Positions 56,485 through 64,000 of a DNA stretch of 64,000 nt are shown piece by piece; position 1 is the first letter of the stretch, and every line of letters starts with the position of its first letter. Below the pieces are notes generated by a model that had not been told where the DNA came from, searched no databases, and saw nothing but the letters and a program-made list of their open reading frames with translations. This DNA is from Flexivirga aerilata (GTDB lineage Bacteria > Actinomycetota > Actinomycetes > Actinomycetales > Dermatophilaceae), in assembly GCF_013002715.1 (NCBI RefSeq), contig NZ_JABENB010000001.1:1736001-1800000 (forward strand), given 5' to 3'. A program made the position numbers and the translations under genes.

Positions 56485-58155
56485 ATGGTTTCTGACATCT
56501 CCACCGTCGGTGTGATCGGGCTGGGCACCATGGGTGCCGGCATCGTCGAGGTCTTCGCCAAGGCCGGCAAGCGCGTCTACGCGGTTGACAACACCCCCGA
56601 ACTCGCCGAGCGCGGAAAGGGATTCGTCACAAAGTCGCTCGACCGTGCGGTTGCCAAGGGCAAGCTGGAGCAGTCGGCTCGGGACGAGACGCTCGGCCGG
56701 ATCACCTTCACCTCCGACCTGCAGGACCTCGCCGACGCCGACCTGGTGATCGAGGCCGTGCCGGAGCGGATGGAGATCAAGAACGCCATCTTCGGCACGC
56801 TCGACGGCATCGTGCGGCCGGATGCGATCCTCGCCTCCAACACCTCCAGCCTGTCGCTGACCGCGATCGCGGCGGCGACCGAGCACCCGGAGCGCGTCGT
56901 CGGCATGCACTTCTTCAACCCGGCCCCGGTGCTCGCGCTGGTCGAGGTGATCCGCACGGTGCTGGTCGACCCGGCCGTGGTCGACCAGGTGCGCGAGCTC
57001 GCCATACAGCTCGGCAAGAAGCCGGTCGTGGTCGGTGACCGAGCGGGCTTCGTGGCCAACGCGCTGCTCATCCCCTACCTCGCCCGCGCGATCCGTCTCT
57101 ATGAGACCGGCAAGGTCAGCCGGGAGGACCTCGACAACGCCGCCCGCGTCGGCATCGGCCTGCCGATGGGCCCGTTGACGCTGAGCGACCTCGTCGGGCT
57201 CGACGTGGTCAAGGAGGTCTGCGACGTCATGTATGACGCGACGAAGCGCCCGAGTGACGCGCCTCCTGCGCTGTTGCAGCAGCTCGTCCTCGCCGGCCGG
57301 CTCGGTCGCAAGACCGGCCAGGGTTTCTACGACTACGGCGAGCAGGCCGCCGAGGAGCAGGCGCCGCAGGCATCGCCCTTCACCAAGGCGGCGGTCGTCG
57401 GAACCGGTGAGGTGGCAACGGCTTTCGCGGACGCGCTCCGCAAGGCGGGGGCCGAGGTCACCGTCGTCGACGACCCCGAGGCCGATGTCGAAGGACTGAA
57501 GGGGATGCCGCTGGTGTTGCTCACCGGTGGCGACGAAGCCGACTGCGACGAGTGCAACGCCGGCGCCTGCCTGGTGGCCGACGACGACGCCGACGCGAGC
57601 GACTGCGCCTGCTGCGGGGGAGCGGCGCCGGGCAACTGGTTCCCGGAGGTCGCCGAGGTGCTCGACGCGAGCACCGTCGTGCTCGCCGTCGACGAAGCCA
57701 GCGAGCTCGCCCTCGAGGGCGGCCTCGAGGAGGGCGTGACCGTGCTGCCGGTGCGGCTGCACCAGGAGACCAAGGGTGGCCAGGTGGCCGAGATCGGCGT
57801 GCCGCTCGACGCCACCGCCGACCAGGTGACGCAGGTGCGGGCGACCTTCGAGGCGGCCGGTCTGGTGCCCGTCGTCGGCCCGGCCAGGCCCGGCCTGGTC
57901 GTCGACGCGTTGCTCTTCCAGCACCTCAACGACGCCGTGGCGATGGTCGATGCCGGCTACGCCACCCCGCAGGACGTCGACACCGCAATGACCGCCGGAT
58001 GCGGTTATCCGACAGGGCTTTTCGCCATCCTCGACCAACTCGGTGCGGTGCCGGTCGCGGAAGGCCTTGCCGAGCAGAGTGCGATCGAGCCGGTCGCCGC
58101 GCCGGACCCGCTGCTGCTGGAGCACGCGGCCGCCGGGCGTCCCTTCCTGGCCTGA
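56485..58155 (+). CDS. 3-hydroxyacyl-CoA dehydrogenase with degenerate second module
   Basis: NAD-dependent oxidation of 3-hydroxyacyl/3-hydroxybutyryl-CoA. 556 residues, about twice a simple FadB2. First module (1-285): VGVIGLGTMGAGIVEVFAKA, EAVPERMEIKNAIF, SNTSSLSLTAIA, GMHFFNPAPVLALVEVI and the C-terminal helical part GIGLPMGPLTLSDLVGLDV. A second module (about 300-556) has a poor Rossmann start (AAVVGTGEVATAFADALRKA), a Cys/Asp-rich stretch (DCDECNAGACLVADDDADAS, about 352-371, then DCACCGG) and a second helical domain (FQHLNDAVAMVDAGYATPQD). Only the first NAD site looks complete, so one active site is likely. Confidence 0.88.
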   Translation: MVSDISTVGVIGLGTMGAGIVEVFAKAGKRVYAVDNTPELAERGKGFVTKSLDRAVAKGKLEQSARDETLGRITFTSDLQDLADADLVIEAVPERMEIKNAIFGTLDGIVRPDAILASNTSSLSLTAIAAATEHPERVVGMHFFNPAPVLALVEVIRTVLVDPAVVDQVRELAIQLGKKPVVVGDRAGFVANALLIPYLARAIRLYETGKVSREDLDNAARVGIGLPMGPLTLSDLVGLDVVKEVCDVMYDATKRPSDAPPALLQQLVLAGRLGRKTGQGFYDYGEQAAEEQAPQASPFTKAAVVGTGEVATAFADALRKAGAEVTVVDDPEADVEGLKGMPLVLLTGGDEADCDECNAGACLVADDDADASDCACCGGAAPGNWFPEVAEVLDASTVVLAVDEASELALEGGLEEGVTVLPVRLHQETKGGQVAEIGVPLDATADQVTQVRATFEAAGLVPVVGPARPGLVVDALLFQHLNDAVAMVDAGYATPQDVDTAMTAGCGYPTGLFAILDQLGAVPVAEGLAEQSAIEPVAAPDPLLLEHAAAGRPFLA

Positions 58156-58167
58156 GAGCGCCGCACC

Positions 58168-58494
58168 GTGCCGCGCCGAAACCGCCCTGACCGCGCGCGA
58201 GGCGGCCGCGGTCGTCCGTCGCCCGCGAAGGGGCCGGACGTGTCGCGGCTGCTCGACGCCGGGGTGCGCACCGAGAGCTATCTCGGGCGGTCGTGGCGGG
58301 TGCGTGAGGTGCGCGGCAACAGCAGTGGACGCCACTACGTGTGCCCCGGATGTCAGCAGTCGCTGTCCTCCGCGGTGGCACACGTCGTGGTGTGGCCGGA
58401 TGACGGGTTGGGCGACGTCTCCGACCGACGACATTGGCACACCGCCTGCTGGGCGGCACGGGACCGACGCCCGCCCCGTGGCTCCTGGAGATGA
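58168..58494 (+). CDS. Conserved actinobacterial small protein with CPGC motif
   Basis: A 108-residue protein of unknown function. A basic N-terminal tail ([20 protein letters not shown]) precedes a compact domain with RHYVCPGCQQ and AHVVVWPD, ending RRHWHTACWAARDR. The cysteines and histidines (CPGC...H...HWHTAC) could bind zinc. Databases often label such proteins ATP/GTP-binding, but no P-loop is visible. GTG start 12 bases after the dehydrogenase; probably co-transcribed with it and with the hydrolase that follows. Confidence 0.75.
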   Translation: MPRRNRPDRARGGRGRPSPAKGPDVSRLLDAGVRTESYLGRSWRVREVRGNSSGRHYVCPGCQQSLSSAVAHVVVWPDDGLGDVSDRRHWHTACWAARDRRPPRGSWR

Positions 58495-58509
58495 GTGAAG
58501 GACCGACCG

Positions 58510-59268
58510 ATGGATGAGCTCGTCGAAATCCGAGCGAACACACTGCTTTCCGCCGACCGTCGTGAGATCGACCTGGAGACCGCGGACGGGCTCGGCCTCG
58601 TCGGCGAGCTCGCCGTGCCGGCCGACCGGCCGCCCCGCGCGACGCTGGTGACCCTGCACCCGCTGCCGACCCACGGCGGCTTCATGGACAGTCACGTCTT
58701 CAAGAAGGCGTCCTACCGGCTGCCGGCACTGGCCGATCTCGCCGTGCTGCGCTTCAACCTGCGTGGGGTGAGCTCGCCGCGCGGGACGTCCGAGGGCAGC
58801 TTCGACGGCGGCGACGCCGAGCGCTATGACGTGGCGGCCGCCATCGAGTATGCCGAGTTCGCCGACGCACCGGCGCTGCCGCGCAAATGGCTGGTCGGCT
58901 GGTCGTTCGGCACCGACCTGGCGCTGATGTACGGCAACGACCCGTCGATCGAGGGGCTGATCCTGCTGTCGCCGCCGCTGCGCTTCTCGCAGCCGGAGCA
59001 CCTGGCCACCTGGGCGGAGGCGGGCAAACCGGTGGTCTGCCTGGTGCCGGAGTTCGACGACTACCTCCGGCCGGCCGAGGCGGCCGCGCGCTTCGCCGCG
59101 ATCCCGCAGGCCCGGGTCGTCGGTGTCGACGGTGCCAAGCACCTCTGGGTGGGGGAGCACTACGTGCGCCGCGTGCTGGACGAGATCGTGCGCACGGTCG
59201 CTCCCGAGGTCGCCACGCCGCTGCCGACCGAGGTGCCGGCCGGGCTGGTGGTGAGTGCGAGCAGTTGA
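58510..59268 (+). CDS. Alpha/beta-hydrolase-fold protein
   Basis: A 252-residue cytoplasmic alpha/beta hydrolase. PRATLVTLHPLPTHGGFMDS carries the oxyanion strand; LAVLRFNLRGVSSPRGTSEG, the nucleophile elbow GWSFG (about residues 136-140) and the late His in GAKHLWVGEHYV (about 220) complete the usual layout. The acid is probably the Asp in VPEFDDYL. ATG 58510 has AAGGA eight bases upstream. It belongs to the DUF-type hydrolases related to YqiA/dienelactone-like families; substrate unknown. Confidence 0.85.
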   Translation: MDELVEIRANTLLSADRREIDLETADGLGLVGELAVPADRPPRATLVTLHPLPTHGGFMDSHVFKKASYRLPALADLAVLRFNLRGVSSPRGTSEGSFDGGDAERYDVAAAIEYAEFADAPALPRKWLVGWSFGTDLALMYGNDPSIEGLILLSPPLRFSQPEHLATWAEAGKPVVCLVPEFDDYLRPAEAAARFAAIPQARVVGVDGAKHLWVGEHYVRRVLDEIVRTVAPEVATPLPTEVPAGLVVSASS

Positions 59269-59367
59269 CCAAGAGAAGCCCCGACAACGTTCGACAAAAG
59301 ACAGTCGTCTCAGCCAAATGACCAGTTTGGACTAGACGACCGACCATGACATCCGTATGGTCACTGG

Positions 59368-59391
59368 TTGCCGATTCAACCGAATCGGCAA
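59368..59391. promoter_or_regulatory. Perfect palindrome upstream of the small Tat-exported protein
   Basis: TTGCCGATTC and GAATCGGCAA are separated by four bases (AACC). It ends 28 bases before the ATG at 59420, in the 151-base gap after the hydrolase gene. Position suits an operator or a 5'-leader hairpin. Confidence 0.5.
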
Positions 59392-59419
59392 TCGTTTCGA
59401 CTACGGGTGGGGAAAACAC

Positions 59420-59857
59420 ATGGTCAATCAGTCCAGTCAGTCGCGTCGGTCCGGGCGGGACGCGGTCACGCGACGCACCGTCGCCAAGGGTGCGGCGTGG
59501 TCCGTGCCGGTCGTCGCCCTCGCCGCGGGAGCGCCCGCGGCCAGCGCGTCGCCCGCGACGTGCGACGTCACGCTGAGCGTGCCGGGCGGTGCGAAGGTGC
59601 CGCCGGAGATGACGGTCGGCATGGACGTGACGGTGGTGAACAACAGCGGCACCGAACAGACCGTGACGATCCTGTCGATCACCGGGCCGAACAGCGGTGT
59701 CTGGGGCCCGACGGACCCCTCGACCTTCCCGGCCTCGCCGGGGACGTCGACGGTGACCCTGAACGTCTCGCGGTCCAACAACGCCAACGGCGACGCGACG
59801 ATCACCTACGAGGTGTGCGGTCAGACCAAGACCGCCACGTTCTACGTCTCGATCTGA
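59420..59857 (+). CDS. Small Tat-exported surface protein, function unknown
   Basis: A 145-residue secreted protein. The signal has a twin arginine, RRTVAKGAAWSVPVVALAAG, and ends in APAASASP. The mature part (about 100 residues) is Thr/Ser/Val-rich and beta-strand-like (DVTLSVPGGAKVPPEMTVG; ITYEVCGQTKTATFYVSI) with two cysteines, at the start and near the end, that could form a disulfide. The RRTVAKGAAW-type leader is common among actinobacterial wall-surface proteins. No LPXTG motif or membrane anchor is visible. ATG 59420 has GGGG seven bases upstream. Monocistronic. Confidence 0.8.
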   Translation: MVNQSSQSRRSGRDAVTRRTVAKGAAWSVPVVALAAGAPAASASPATCDVTLSVPGGAKVPPEMTVGMDVTVVNNSGTEQTVTILSITGPNSGVWGPTDPSTFPASPGTSTVTLNVSRSNNANGDATITYEVCGQTKTATFYVSI

Positions 59858-59892
59858 TCGCCTGCGGCCCCAGGCGAGTTGGTCGGGCCCGC

Positions 59893-60327
59893 TCAGCGGG
59901 CGGGCTCGACCAACTCCACCAGCACCCCGCCGGCGTCCTTCGGGTGCACGAAGTTGATCCTGCTCCCGGCGGTGCCGCGCCGCGGCTCGTCATACAGCAG
60001 CCGCAGGCCGCGCTCGCGCAGCGCGGCACTGACCTCCTCGACCGACCGCACCCGGTAGGCCAGCTGCTGCAGCCCGGGGCCCGAACGGTCGAGGAACTTG
60101 GCGATCGTCGACTCCGGCGAGAGCGGGGCGAGGATCTGCAGTGCCGCGCCCGGCTCCGCGCCCGGCGCGACCATCGCCTCCCGCACGCCCTGATCCTCGT
60201 TGGTCTCCTCGTGGGTCACCGTCATACCGAGCACGCCGGTGTAGAAGGCGATGGCTGCGTCGTAGTCGGGCACCGCGATGCCGACGTGGTCGATGCTCTC
60301 GAACAGGTGCGAGGGAAGGGCGCTCAT
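59893..60327 (-). CDS. mce: Methylmalonyl-CoA epimerase
   Basis: Metal-dependent VOC-fold enzyme that interconverts the methylmalonyl-CoA epimers, linking propionyl-CoA carboxylase to the B12-dependent mutase. 144 residues. [20 protein letters not shown] at the N-terminus gives the first metal-binding His; [39 protein letters not shown] at the C-terminus give the later His and Glu. The ATG has TAGGCT six bases upstream and no ribosome binding site. Divergent from the thiolase gene 23 bases away. Confidence 0.95.
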   Translation of the reverse strand: MSALPSHLFESIDHVGIAVPDYDAAIAFYTGVLGMTVTHEETNEDQGVREAMVAPGAEPGAALQILAPLSPESTIAKFLDRSGPGLQQLAYRVRSVEEVSAALRERGLRLLYDEPRRGTAGSRINFVHPKDAGGVLVELVEPAR

Positions 60328-60333
60328 GGGGAC

Positions 60334-60343
60334 AGCCTAAAAT
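60334..60343. promoter_or_regulatory. Overlapping divergent -10 boxes for mce and thiolase
   Basis: On the minus strand TAGGCT (60334-60339) precedes the mce ATG by six bases. On the plus strand TAAAAT (60338-60343) precedes the thiolase ATG by seven bases. The two boxes share 60338-60339. Both genes then start without a leader, and the -35 regions would fall inside the opposite coding sequence. Confidence 0.6.
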
Positions 60344-60350
60344 GAGACGC

Positions 60351-61604
<1,254 letters not shown>

Positions 61605-61621
61605 GGGTCGCCCTGAGCAGG

Positions 61622-62581
61622 ATGTCGCGGCGCCAGCCCGACGTGCCGGCGCTCGTCGAAGCCGCCCGAGCCGGTCAGCCGCGCGCCGTCGCGCGACTGA
61701 TCACGCTGGTCGAGAACGCCGATCCGGCGTTGCGCGAGGTGATGGAGCGGCTTGCGCCATACACCGGGAATGCGCACATCATCGGCCTCACCGGCAGTCC
61801 CGGTGTCGGCAAGTCGACCACCACCAGCGCCCTCGTCGGCGCGATGCGGGCCCGCGGCCTGCGGGTGGGGGTGCTCGCGGTCGACCCGAGCTCGCCGTTC
61901 TCCGGCGGGGCGCTGCTCGGCGACCGCATCCGGCTGATCGACCACGCGCTCGACGACGGCGTCTACATGCGGTCGATGGCCAGTCGCGGTCACCTCGGCG
62001 GCCTGTCGTGGGCGACGCCGCAGGCGCTGCGCGTGCTCGATGCGGCCGGCTGCGACGTGATCTTCCTCGAGACCGTCGGGGTCGGGCAGAGCGAGGTCGA
62101 GGTGGCGGCGCTCGCCGACACCACGATGGTGCTGCTCGCGCCCGGCATGGGCGACGGCATCCAGGCGGCGAAGGCCGGCATCCTCGAGATCGGCGACGTC
62201 TTCGTGGTCAACAAGGCCGATCGCGACGGCGTCGACGTCACGATGCGCGACATCCGGGGCATGATCAGCCTCGGCGAGCGCAAGGAGGCAGGGCAGTGGC
62301 GGCCGCCGGTGGAGAAGCTCGTCGCCGAGAAGGGTGACGGTCTCGCCGACGTGGTCGCGGCGCTCGACAAGCACTGGGAGTGGCTGCAGGAGACCGGCAC
62401 GCTCCAGCAGCGCCGGGAGCGCCGCGCGGCCGAGGAGATCGAGGCGATCGCGGTGCGCACCCTGCGGATGCGCATGGGCACGCTGGACGGCGCGGGCGAC
62501 CTCGCCGCTCTCGCCGAGGCGGTCGTGGCCGGTGAGCAGGACCCCTACACCGCGGCGGACCGCATCGTCGAACATCTGTGA
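61622..62581 (+). CDS. meaB: Methylmalonyl-CoA mutase-associated GTPase MeaB
   Basis: G3E-family GTPase that loads and protects methylmalonyl-CoA mutase; 319 residues. P-loop GSPGVGKST (about 58-66), the switch region DPSSPFSGGALLGDRIRL, FLETVGVGQSEVEVAALADT and the base-specificity NKAD (about 198-201). The C-terminal helical dimerisation arm (RRERRAAEEIEAIAVRTLRM) is present. It begins 17 bases after the thiolase stop, so both are probably co-transcribed. The mutase genes themselves are not in the window. Confidence 0.95.
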   Translation: MSRRQPDVPALVEAARAGQPRAVARLITLVENADPALREVMERLAPYTGNAHIIGLTGSPGVGKSTTTSALVGAMRARGLRVGVLAVDPSSPFSGGALLGDRIRLIDHALDDGVYMRSMASRGHLGGLSWATPQALRVLDAAGCDVIFLETVGVGQSEVEVAALADTTMVLLAPGMGDGIQAAKAGILEIGDVFVVNKADRDGVDVTMRDIRGMISLGERKEAGQWRPPVEKLVAEKGDGLADVVAALDKHWEWLQETGTLQQRRERRAAEEIEAIAVRTLRMRMGTLDGAGDLAALAEAVVAGEQDPYTAADRIVEHL

Positions 62582-62606
62582 GTGCGCGCGGCCGCTGCTC
62601 CCGGCA

Positions 62607-62612
62607 TACAGT
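62607..62612 (+). promoter_or_regulatory. -10 box of leaderless FAD oxidoreductase gene
   Basis: TACAGT ends six bases before the GTG at 62619 and no ribosome binding site is present. Confidence 0.5.
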
Positions 62613-62618
62613 TGACCG

Positions 62619-64000
62619 GTGAAGCCTCCGAAGCCCGCCATCGTGCTCGTCGGCGACCAGAGCGCCGAGCAGATGCAGCACGAGTTCAACCGCTATGCCG
62701 ACGACTACCGGGTCGAGTTCGCCCGTGGACTCGGTCCGGCCATGGCGCTGGTGCAGTCACTGCTCGCTCAGCACGTCGAAATCGCTTTGTTCGCAGTCGA
62801 GTTCAGCCAGCCGGACGCGCCCGGCCTGATCACCATGGACTGCCTGCACGCGGTCAGCTCGACCTCGCGGCGGGTCATGCTCTACGGCTGGGGTGAGTTC
62901 AAGGTCAACCGTGAGACCTTCCGCGAGGCGCAGAGCGAGGGCCGCATCGAGGCGGCGCTCGCGGTGCCGCGGGGCGAGCGTGACGAGGAGTTTCACACCG
63001 CGATCACCGAGCTGCTCTCCGACTGGGCGTGGAGCTCGAGCAAACCGGTCATCGAAGCGGTGCAGATCGTCTCCCCGCCCGGCAACGCCGCGGCCGGGCG
63101 GATCCGCGACTTCCTCGACCGGCTCGGCATCCCGGCCCGCAGTTACGAGCCGGAGACACCGGTGGCGGAGCAGATCCTCGAGGACGTGGAGTGGCCCGAC
63201 CGTGTGCCGACATACCCGGTGGTCAGCACGCAGCTGACCGGGCCGATGGTGCAGCCGGAGATCGCCGAACTCGGCCGGCGGCTGTATGCGATGGACGACT
63301 TCGACGAGGGCGAGATCTTCGACCTGGCGGTCGTCGGCGCGGGGCCCGCGGGGCTGGCGGCGGCGGTGTACGGCGCGTCCGAGGGCCTGGCGACAGTCGT
63401 CTTCGACTCCGAGGCGATCGGCGGCCAGGCCGGCACGAGCTCGATGATCCGCAACTACCTGGGTTTCCCGCGCGGGATCTCCGGGATGCGGCTGGCGCAG
63501 CGGGCCCGCACCCAGGCCTCGCGGTTCGGCGCCAAGCTCTACTCGGCGCGACCGGTCGAAGGGGTCGAATTCGCGACGGACGGCGGCCTGCACACGCTGC
63601 GCCTCGCCGACCGTGACGTGCAGGCTCGCGCGCTGATCATCGCGACCGGTGTCGCCTACCGCCGGCTCGGGGTCGAGCGCATCGAGGACTTCGTCGGGCT
63701 CGGCGTGCACTACGGCGCGGCCACCAGCGCCGCTCGCGAATGCCAGGGCAAGGACGTCATCGTCGTCGGCGGCGGCAACTCCGCGGGCCAGGCCGCCGTG
63801 CACCTGTCACGCTTCGCCCGGTCGGTGAAGATCGTGGTGCGCCGGCCGGACCTGTCCGAGACGATGTCGGACTACCTGATCCGCGAGATCGAGGCCAACC
63901 CGCGCATCGGCGTGAAGGGCTGCGCCGAGATCGTCGACGCCGGCGGCAGCAACAAGCTGGAGTGGGTCACGTTGCGGGACAACGAAACCGGCGCGGAGTT
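62619..64000 (+). CDS. FAD-dependent oxidoreductase with N-terminal receiver/thioredoxin-like region, 3' end cut by window edge
   Basis: The first 460 residues are present. Residues about 1-125 have a receiver-like start (PAIVLVGDQSAEQMQHEFNR) and about 130-210 a region that recalls thioredoxin-fold regulatory modules (VIEAVQIVSPPGNAAAGRIR). The thioredoxin-reductase-like part follows: FAD loop DLAVVGAGPAGLAAAVYGAS (about 233-252), GGQAGTSSMIRNYLGFP, IIATGVAYRRLGV and the NAD(P)H loop KDVIVVGGGNSAGQAAVHLS. Where thioredoxin reductase has CATCDG, this reads AATSAARE, so the redox Cys pair is lost. It cannot work as a normal thioredoxin reductase; its electron acceptor is unknown. GTG start. 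Confidence 0.85.
   Translation, partial: MKPPKPAIVLVGDQSAEQMQHEFNRYADDYRVEFARGLGPAMALVQSLLAQHVEIALFAVEFSQPDAPGLITMDCLHAVSSTSRRVMLYGWGEFKVNRETFREAQSEGRIEAALAVPRGERDEEFHTAITELLSDWAWSSSKPVIEAVQIVSPPGNAAAGRIRDFLDRLGIPARSYEPETPVAEQILEDVEWPDRVPTYPVVSTQLTGPMVQPEIAELGRRLYAMDDFDEGEIFDLAVVGAGPAGLAAAVYGASEGLATVVFDSEAIGGQAGTSSMIRNYLGFPRGISGMRLAQRARTQASRFGAKLYSARPVEGVEFATDGGLHTLRLADRDVQARALIIATGVAYRRLGVERIEDFVGLGVHYGAATSAARECQGKDVIVVGGGNSAGQAAVHLSRFARSVKIVVRRPDLSETMSDYLIREIEANPRIGVKGCAEIVDAGGSNKLEWVTLRDNETGAE

Overview
The window is a 64-kb piece of a high-GC actinobacterial chromosome. Kgd-type 2-oxoglutarate decarboxylase, NucS mismatch endonuclease, a Rho with a long Asn/Asp/Arg/Gln/Gly-rich insert, DUF2550 next to atpC, leaderless starts and the interspersed palindromes suggest a member of the Micrococcales (Dermacoccaceae/Intrasporangiaceae-like). 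The genus is an inference. No prophage, integrase, intact transposase or CRISPR array was seen, and nearly all genes look chromosomal and vertically inherited.

Layout. 1-8.2 kb: kgd (cut by the left edge), a nucleotidyltransferase-PqqD fusion and a polyprenyl glycosylphosphotransferase on the minus strand, diverging from a DUF4097/PadR pair. 8.2-11.6 kb: a palindromic repeat cluster, two CNNM/CorC-like membrane proteins and an Hsp20 with a CIRCE operator. 11.8-15.1 kb: a large Asp-box (BNR) surface protein and tRNA-Arg(CCG) with an unusual downstream palindrome. 15.3-22.2 kb: lysA-hom-thrC-thrB, then rho. 22.3-26.2 kb: two tandem Tat-exported amidases. 26.3-29.6 kb: a flavin monooxygenase-like protein, rpmE, prfA and prmC. 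29.7-33.0 kb: a sugar ABC importer lacking its own ATPase. 33.0-37.3 kb: a pentapeptide protein, a GNAT remnant, tsaC, glyA and a WecA/MraY-like transferase.

37.5-52.5 kb: atpI-B-E-F-H-A-G-D behind a CRP/GlxR-like site. The operon ends at a strong hairpin after atpD. atpC lies 6.7 kb further on with DUF2550, separated from atpD by a uracil/xanthine permease, an EamA transporter, a lipoprotein, an asparagine synthase fused to a CofE-like ligase domain, and a TerC protein. 52.5-53.0 kb is a composite repeat. 53-64 kb: PduO-type cobalamin adenosyltransferase, a STAS protein, gamma-glutamyltransferase, NucS, a 3-hydroxyacyl-CoA dehydrogenase with a degenerate second half, small conserved proteins, methylmalonyl-CoA epimerase diverging from a thiolase, MeaB, and a FAD oxidoreductase cut by the right edge.

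Themes. The adenosyltransferase, epimerase and MeaB point to a B12-dependent methylmalonyl-CoA route, alongside thiolase and hydroxyacyl-CoA dehydrogenase. lysA-hom-thrC-thrB forms the aspartate-family amino-acid block. Several genes show a TANNNT -10 box six to eight bases before the start codon, which suggests leaderless mRNAs; mce and the thiolase have overlapping divergent -10 boxes. The most unusual gene is the 881-residue AsnB/CofE-like fusion.
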